Source: Chloroflexota bacterium (GTDB lineage: Bacteria > Chloroflexota > Dormibacteria > CF-121). Taken from it: a stretch of DNA of 9,678 nt. The stretch is taken from NCBI GenBank assembly GCA_005881235.1, contig VBEQ01000060.1:1-9678 (forward strand), written 5' to 3'. Position 1 is the stretch's first letter, and each line of letters opens with the position of its first letter. Position numbers and translations under genes: made by a program. Of the stretch, positions 5,499-9,678 are shown in pieces. The notes beneath the pieces are model-generated. The model worked only from the letters and a program-made list of their open reading frames with translations, was not told the DNA's origin and made no database searches.

Positions 5499-6732
5499 GG
5501 CTGCTGACTGGTTCACGGACGAGCCCGATCACCCAAAACCCGAGCAGGGTCAGCACCCCGGCGGTGGCGATGAACACGGCGGGAAAGCCGAGGCTGGCCG
5601 CCAGCGTGGACCCGAGCAGCGGCCCCACCGCGTTACCGACCGCGGTCGCGCTGCTCGTCAAACCGTAGGCGGAACCGCGCAGTTCGGGCGGAGTCGAGAG
5701 ACCGACGATGGCGTTGGTGGCCGGAATCAGCACGCCGAAGAAAATTCCGAGCCCGGCGCGCAGCAGCAGGAACTGCCCGATGTTCCGAACAAAGGCCTGC
5801 GGGAGGAAGAACAGCGCCGCGCCGAAACAGGCGAAGATGAGGATCCGCCGGTACCCGGAGCGATCGACGAGGCGGCTGTAGAAGAGGGCAGCCAGCGCGC
5901 TGAACACGGCGGTCGCTCCGAACGCCAGGCCGGCGTAGAGCTTGATCGGGTCGGTCGCGGACGAGAGGCGCTCCACGAACAGCGGCAGGATCGGAAAGAC
6001 GATGGCCGAGCTCAATTGCACCAGCAAGAGCGTCACCATCAAAGGCATCAGGATCGGTGAGCGTAGACCGATGCCCACCGTTTCTACGAAGCCGGGTCGC
6101 TTCACGATCGACGGCGGCGCGAAATGCTCGTGGACGAATTGCCAGACGAAGACCCCGGCGATGGCGAGCATCGCGCCGGCGACGAAGAACGTTCCGCGGA
6201 TCCCGACCGCCTGGGCGATCAGACCACCCAGCACCGGGCCGGCTGAGATCCCCACGTAGACGCTCGTCTGCAGCAGTCCCATGCTCCAGGCGAGGCGCTC
6301 GCGCGGGACGATGCCCGCCACCAACGCGGTGGCCGCGGCGATCGTCCCGGTGAACATGCCCTGGAGAATGCGCAGCACGAGGAACTCCTCGACGTTTTGC
6401 ACCAGCCCCATGAGCGCGATGATCAGTCCGCCGATCAGCATCGCGCGTAGCACCATGAGCTTGCGGCCATGCCGGTCGGCGAGCGCGCCCCAGATCGGGC
6501 TGAAGATCGCGAGCGAGACCCCGGTGCTGGTGACCAGCGCGCCGGACCAGAAGACGACCGCGCTCTCGGGGCTCACCCCGATTTCCTTCAGGTAGAGCGG
6601 GAGAAACGGGAGGACGAAACCGAAAGCGAGCATCGCGGTCGCCTGCGCGACACAGATGACATACAGGCTGGTTTGCCAGCTCGGGCTGAGCAGTCCGGAG
6701 ACATGACTCGGTGGAGGAGGCCGAAATCTCAT
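5491..6732 (-). CDS. MFS transporter, DHA1/MdtG-like drug exporter
   Basis: A 413-residue, 12-segment membrane carrier. The standard MFS markers are all visible: LPFLPLYLKEIGV after helix 1 (41-53), motif A GALADRHGRKL (82-92), motif B RILQG (121-125) and the antiporter motif C region GLLQTSVYVGISAGPVLGG (152-170), which marks proton-driven drug exporters. A second-half motif A relative is LVDRSGYRR. The likely job is export of small hydrophobic compounds; no substrate can be read from sequence. The start ATG 6730-6732 is 37 bases after the ccsB stop on the same strand, so the gene is probably the last of the oxidoreductase-ccsB-MFS run. Its ribosome site is weak and a small hairpin lies just ahead. 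It converges on the tautomerase gene with an 8 base overlap and no visible terminator. Confidence 0.93.
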   Translation of the reverse strand: MRFRPPPPSHVSGLLSPSWQTSLYVICVAQATAMLAFGFVLPFLPLYLKEIGVSPESAVVFWSGALVTSTGVSLAIFSPIWGALADRHGRKLMVLRAMLIGGLIIALMGLVQNVEEFLVLRILQGMFTGTIAAATALVAGIVPRERLAWSMGLLQTSVYVGISAGPVLGGLIAQAVGIRGTFFVAGAMLAIAGVFVWQFVHEHFAPPSIVKRPGFVETVGIGLRSPILMPLMVTLLLVQLSSAIVFPILPLFVERLSSATDPIKLYAGLAFGATAVFSALAALFYSRLVDRSGYRRILIFACFGAALFFLPQAFVRNIGQFLLLRAGLGIFFGVLIPATNAIVGLSTPPELRGSAYGLTSSATAVGNAVGPLLGSTLAASLGFPAVFIATAGVLTLLGFWVIGLVREPVSSPT

Positions 6733-6737
6733 GTCAG

Positions 6738-6753
6738 CCCGGTCAGGTCCGGG
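6738..6753 (-). repeat. Small hairpin just upstream of the MFS start
   Basis: The inverted repeat CCCGG/CCGGG has a six-base loop and sits in the 37 bp gap between ccsB and the MFS gene, five bases before its ATG. It lacks a T-tract, so it is not an intrinsic terminator. It could partly hide the ribosome site. In such GC-rich DNA a five-pair stem may be chance. Confidence 0.3.
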
Positions 6754-6769
6754 TTAGCGAGACCGCGGG

Positions 6770-7729
6770 TTAACCGGCGCCTTTCGCGTAACTGTGAAGT
6801 CCGACGATCCAGAGGTTGACGGCGTAGAGCGTCACCATGATGGAGAGGAAGCCCGCCGTCGCGATCAGGGCGGTGCGCCGCCCCCGCCAGGCGCGAAGAC
6901 TGTGCGAGTGGAGGTAGATCGCATAGACGATCCACGTGATAGCGGCCCAGGTCTCTTTCGGATCCCATCCCCACCACCGGCCCCACGCGTGCTCTCCCCA
7001 GATGGCGCCCGCCATGGTGCCGAAGGTCCAGATGGGGAAGCCGAGCAGGATGGCGCGGAAGGTCAGCCGGTCGAGCGTCTCGAGTGACGGCAGGCGAGCG
7101 GCGATCGCCGAGCCGTTCAACCACGACTTCGCGCTCGCGCTGCGGTCTTTGACGAGGTAGAGCGCCGCGAAGACGAAGCTCGACACCAGGATGCCGGAGG
7201 ACGCCATCATGCTGGTGACGTGAATCTTCAGCCAGTAGCTCTGTAGCGCGGGCACAAGCGGTTCGGGTGACTGGTAAAGGCCGTAGCCGATGCCCATCAA
7301 GGCGACGATGACGAAGAGTGCGACGCCGCCGCCCAGCGACGCCACCGGCCAGCGAATCGTCATCAGCAGGAAGACGGTGACGGCGACCAGGGCCAGCATC
7401 GAGCTGTACTCATACATGTTGGCCAGCGGGTAGTGCCCGTCGGCAAAGCCGCGGAAGATGATGGCGGCCAGGTGGATCGCGGCGCCCGGGGCGACCAATG
7501 CGATCGCGACCCATCGGAGCGCTTCCGTCCGGTAGGCGAAGAAGGCGAAGTAAAAGAACATGCCGCCGACATAGAGACCCATCGCGGCGAAATACAAGTG
7601 CAGCGAAAGATCGGCGACGCCGCCGGGCAAGCGAGCCAGATCACCGCGGACCAGCGTCCAGAGCGCGGGTCCGCGCCGCCCCGTAACCGCCGCCGTCCCG
7701 ACGTTTTCTGTGACCGTGGCTCGCGCCAT
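6770..7729 (-). CDS. ccsB: Cytochrome c biogenesis protein CcsB (ResC/CcsA family)
   Basis: A 319-residue membrane protein of the System II cytochrome c maturation pathway, where it works with ResB (Ccs1) to carry heme across the membrane and attach it to apocytochromes. The heme-handling tryptophan-rich WWD motif is plain: WGRWWGWDPKETWA at 249-262. Probable heme-ligand histidines are H170 (WLKIHVTSMM) and H311 (VGLHSYAK), with H86 another candidate. The block GHYPLANMYEYSS (98-110) is also typical. About eight membrane segments can be picked out. I chose ATG 7727-7729, which follows the upstream gene's TGA by one base (TGAGATG); an earlier in-frame start at 7753 would only add residues inside that gene. 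A GGGG stretch six bases ahead is a weak ribosome site, so translation is probably coupled to the oxidoreductase gene. No resB gene is in the window. Confidence 0.95.
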   Translation of the reverse strand: MARATVTENVGTAAVTGRRGPALWTLVRGDLARLPGGVADLSLHLYFAAMGLYVGGMFFYFAFFAYRTEALRWVAIALVAPGAAIHLAAIIFRGFADGHYPLANMYEYSSMLALVAVTVFLLMTIRWPVASLGGGVALFVIVALMGIGYGLYQSPEPLVPALQSYWLKIHVTSMMASSGILVSSFVFAALYLVKDRSASAKSWLNGSAIAARLPSLETLDRLTFRAILLGFPIWTFGTMAGAIWGEHAWGRWWGWDPKETWAAITWIVYAIYLHSHSLRAWRGRRTALIATAGFLSIMVTLYAVNLWIVGLHSYAKGAG

Positions 7730-7730
7730 C

Positions 7731-9659
7731 TCAGACCCCAGCCTTCGCCCCAACCTTGCCGCTCGATGCGACCGGGGTCAGGGGGATCATCTGCATCGCG
7801 TCATCGCGGAAGCGAACCCGCTGGAAGGTGATGCAGTTGACGGGACAATGGTCTTCGCAGATCCGGCAGTTCGTGCAGCGGTCGTAGTTGACGAGGATCT
7901 TGCCGGACTTGCCGCCGAATTCTTCCCCGAGCACGGTGTTGCAGATCTCGACGAAGCCGCCACTCGATGTATCGCGGTTTTCGCCGGCGACGACGACATC
8001 CAGCGCCTTCTCGGGGCAGACGTCGTCACACGCGCCACAGAGGATGCAGGTCGATTCATCGACGTGGTGCACTGTGTCGCACTGGAAGCAGCGCAGCGCC
8101 GCCGTGATCGCCTGCTCGTCGTTCCACGGCAGTTCCACCGGCGTCATGTCCATCCGCTTCTCAGCCGGAAGGATGGGAGGCTCCTCGCGCAGGTAGTAGT
8201 CCGCCTCGCGGTGGTCGTCGGTCGACTCGATGACCGTGAGGGGCTTGGCGTCGCGCGGGACCGAAGCCCCCAGGAACTCGTTGATCGAGCGCGCCGCCCG
8301 GTGGCCCCAGGCGATGGCATCGACGATGAACGACGGTCCCTGGACACAGTCGCCGCCGGCGAACAGCTTTGCTGTTTTGGTGTGCGCGCCGGTATCGGCC
8401 TCCATCAGCTTGCGCGGCGTCAGCGGCACGCCCTGGTCCTGCGGGAAGTCCATGATCTGCCCGGAGGCGAAGATCGCGTACCGGCAGGGAAGCACGTGCT
8501 CGGTGCCGGGCAATTTCTGCACCGTATTGATCAGCAGCTTGCCGCTCTCCGGATCGAATTCCAGCTTGTTCTCGTCGACGCGGATGAACTCCACGCCATT
8601 GACGTGGCCGCTGGAGTCCGCCTTGATCGCGTTCACGATGACACCGGTGTGCAGCGTCAACCCGATCTCGCGCGCTTCCACCAGCTCGTTGCCGAAGGCG
8701 GGCAAACGGTCGGCGGGCTCGATCGACACCATCCACACCTTGCGGGCGCCGCTCTTGATCGACGTCTGGGCGGCATCCGTGGCGACGGCGCCGCCACCAA
8801 TGACAACGACGTCGCCGCCACGCGGGAAATTGTCCGGGACGATGTCGTAGGACCGGACTCGCAAGAATTCCATCGCGGAGATGACCTCCGGTAGATCGGA
8901 GCCAGGGACGGGCAGGATGCGTCCGGTCATCATGCCAACCGAGAGGAAGACGGCGTCGTAATCATTGAGAAGCTGCTCGAGCTTGATGTCCTTCCCCACG
9001 TTCTGATTAACCCGGACGCCGACGCCCATGTCGACGATCATCTGAATTTCCCAGAGCAGCTGGTCGTGGTCGAAACGGAAATGCGGGATGCTGGCCGAAA
9101 GCAGGCCGCCGAGCTTGGCTTCCCGCTCGTAAAGGTCGACCCCATAACCCATGAGACGGAGATCCTGCACCGCGGTCATGCCCGCCGGCCCGGAGCCCAC
9201 CACGGCGACCCGCCTGCCATTCTCCGGCGCCCGCTGCCAATCGATGCGCACCCGACGGGCCCACGCGTAATCGGTGGCGAAGCGCTTCAGCGATTTGATC
9301 GAGACCGCGTTCTCGGGTCCCTGGACCCAGCCGCGCTTGCAGTCGGTCTCACACGGATGGTTGCACAGCCGTCCCAGCATGGAGGGAAACGGGTTGGTTT
9401 CATGGATGACGAGCCAGGAGTCGAGGTAGCGACCCTGCGAGACGTAGTCGACATAGGCCGCGATGTCCTGGTGGATCGGGCAGGCGCGCTGACAGGGCGA
9501 GACGGGAATATTGAGGCCGAGGTCGCGGCGGCCGACGAAGACCTTGTTGGAAGCCGTGTCGGTGGTCGTCTTGCCGATCTCCTCGAGGACCTCGTAGGCG
9601 CTCACCATGCCGACGGTCTTCGACGTTTTCCTGAAGAGCGGCCCCTCGTCTTCGGTCAT
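7731..9659 (-). CDS. FAD-dependent NAD(P) oxidoreductase with N- and C-terminal Fe-S domains (GltD-like)
   Basis: A 642-residue soluble flavoprotein. The N-terminal Fer4_20-type domain has cysteines C56 and C60 and then C99, C103 and C107 (CQRACPIH, CNHPCETDC), as in glutamate synthase small subunits. An FAD-binding Rossmann motif VAVVGSGPAGMTAV spans 151-164. A second nucleotide motif VVVIGGGAVATDAA (284-297) should bind NAD(P)H, and FAGGDCVQGPSFIVDA (433-448) closes the FAD site. The C-terminus adds CFQC (524-527) and a two-cluster ferredoxin: CxxCxxCxxxCP at 538-549 and 595-606, predicting two [4Fe-4S] clusters with an unusually long 46-residue link between cysteine sets. It most likely passes electrons between NAD(P)H and a ferredoxin or partner protein; true glutamate synthase function is doubtful without a visible gltB. 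ATG 9657-9659 has no ribosome site and the frame stays open to the window edge, so the 5' end may be longer. The next gene, ccsB, starts one base after its stop. Confidence 0.9.
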   Translation of the reverse strand: MTEDEGPLFRKTSKTVGMVSAYEVLEEIGKTTTDTASNKVFVGRRDLGLNIPVSPCQRACPIHQDIAAYVDYVSQGRYLDSWLVIHETNPFPSMLGRLCNHPCETDCKRGWVQGPENAVSIKSLKRFATDYAWARRVRIDWQRAPENGRRVAVVGSGPAGMTAVQDLRLMGYGVDLYEREAKLGGLLSASIPHFRFDHDQLLWEIQMIVDMGVGVRVNQNVGKDIKLEQLLNDYDAVFLSVGMMTGRILPVPGSDLPEVISAMEFLRVRSYDIVPDNFPRGGDVVVIGGGAVATDAAQTSIKSGARKVWMVSIEPADRLPAFGNELVEAREIGLTLHTGVIVNAIKADSSGHVNGVEFIRVDENKLEFDPESGKLLINTVQKLPGTEHVLPCRYAIFASGQIMDFPQDQGVPLTPRKLMEADTGAHTKTAKLFAGGDCVQGPSFIVDAIAWGHRAARSINEFLGASVPRDAKPLTVIESTDDHREADYYLREEPPILPAEKRMDMTPVELPWNDEQAITAALRCFQCDTVHHVDESTCILCGACDDVCPEKALDVVVAGENRDTSSGGFVEICNTVLGEEFGGKSGKILVNYDRCTNCRICEDHCPVNCITFQRVRFRDDAMQMIPLTPVASSGKVGAKAGV

Positions 9660-9678
9660 GAGGACGATCGGCGTGTCC

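Noticed and set aside
7710..8894. Plus-strand open frame (394 codons) opposite the flavoprotein
   Set aside because: Antisense of a protein with intact FAD and Fe-S motifs; no independent evidence for coding.

Overview
This 9.7 kb window comes from a GC-rich bacterial chromosome (roughly two thirds G+C by eye), with genes packed edge to edge and many 1-4 base stop/start overlaps. The taxon cannot be fixed from the sequence. A System II (Ccs/Res) cytochrome c maturation protein, a GltD-like flavoprotein with ferredoxin domains and paired TldD/TldE proteases would fit a soil or sediment lineage such as Chloroflexota/Dormibacterota or a Rokubacteria-like group, but that is a weak inference. No tRNA, rRNA, CRISPR array, insertion sequence or phage gene is visible. 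No stretch over 300 bases lacks a gene.

Layout. (1) Bases 1-480 (+) hold the 3' end of an unrecognised helical protein. (2) Bases 437-4968 (-) form a tightly coupled operon read right to left: a TetR/AcrR repressor, tldD, tldE (pmbA) and a CynX/NimT-type MFS transporter. The junctions are TGATG (tetR/tldD) and GTGA (tldD/tldE), and the MFS frame opens inside the tail of tldE without a standard start codon. (3) A short divergent control region (about 4969-5054) carries two near-identical 18 bp pseudo-palindromes and a plausible promoter. (4) Bases 5055-5498 (+) encode a tautomerase-superfamily enzyme with the N-terminal catalytic proline. (5) Bases 5491-9659 (-) hold a second run of genes: a large FAD/NAD(P)/Fe-S oxidoreductase, the cytochrome c biogenesis protein CcsB (ResC/CcsA type) and a DHA1-type MFS drug exporter.

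How the parts may work together. The TetR protein most likely binds both 18 bp sites and controls its own operon and the tautomerase at once, so a small-molecule signal may switch on the tautomerase, the TldD/TldE peptidase and an MFS carrier together. TldD/TldE is known for trimming peptides (microcin B17 maturation, CcdA degradation). Placing it under a local TetR beside a carrier is the least ordinary feature of the window, but no peptide precursor gene is visible here. The oxidoreductase-ccsB pair suggests redox or respiratory function. The window is mostly made of known families; I found no clear new defence or mobile system.
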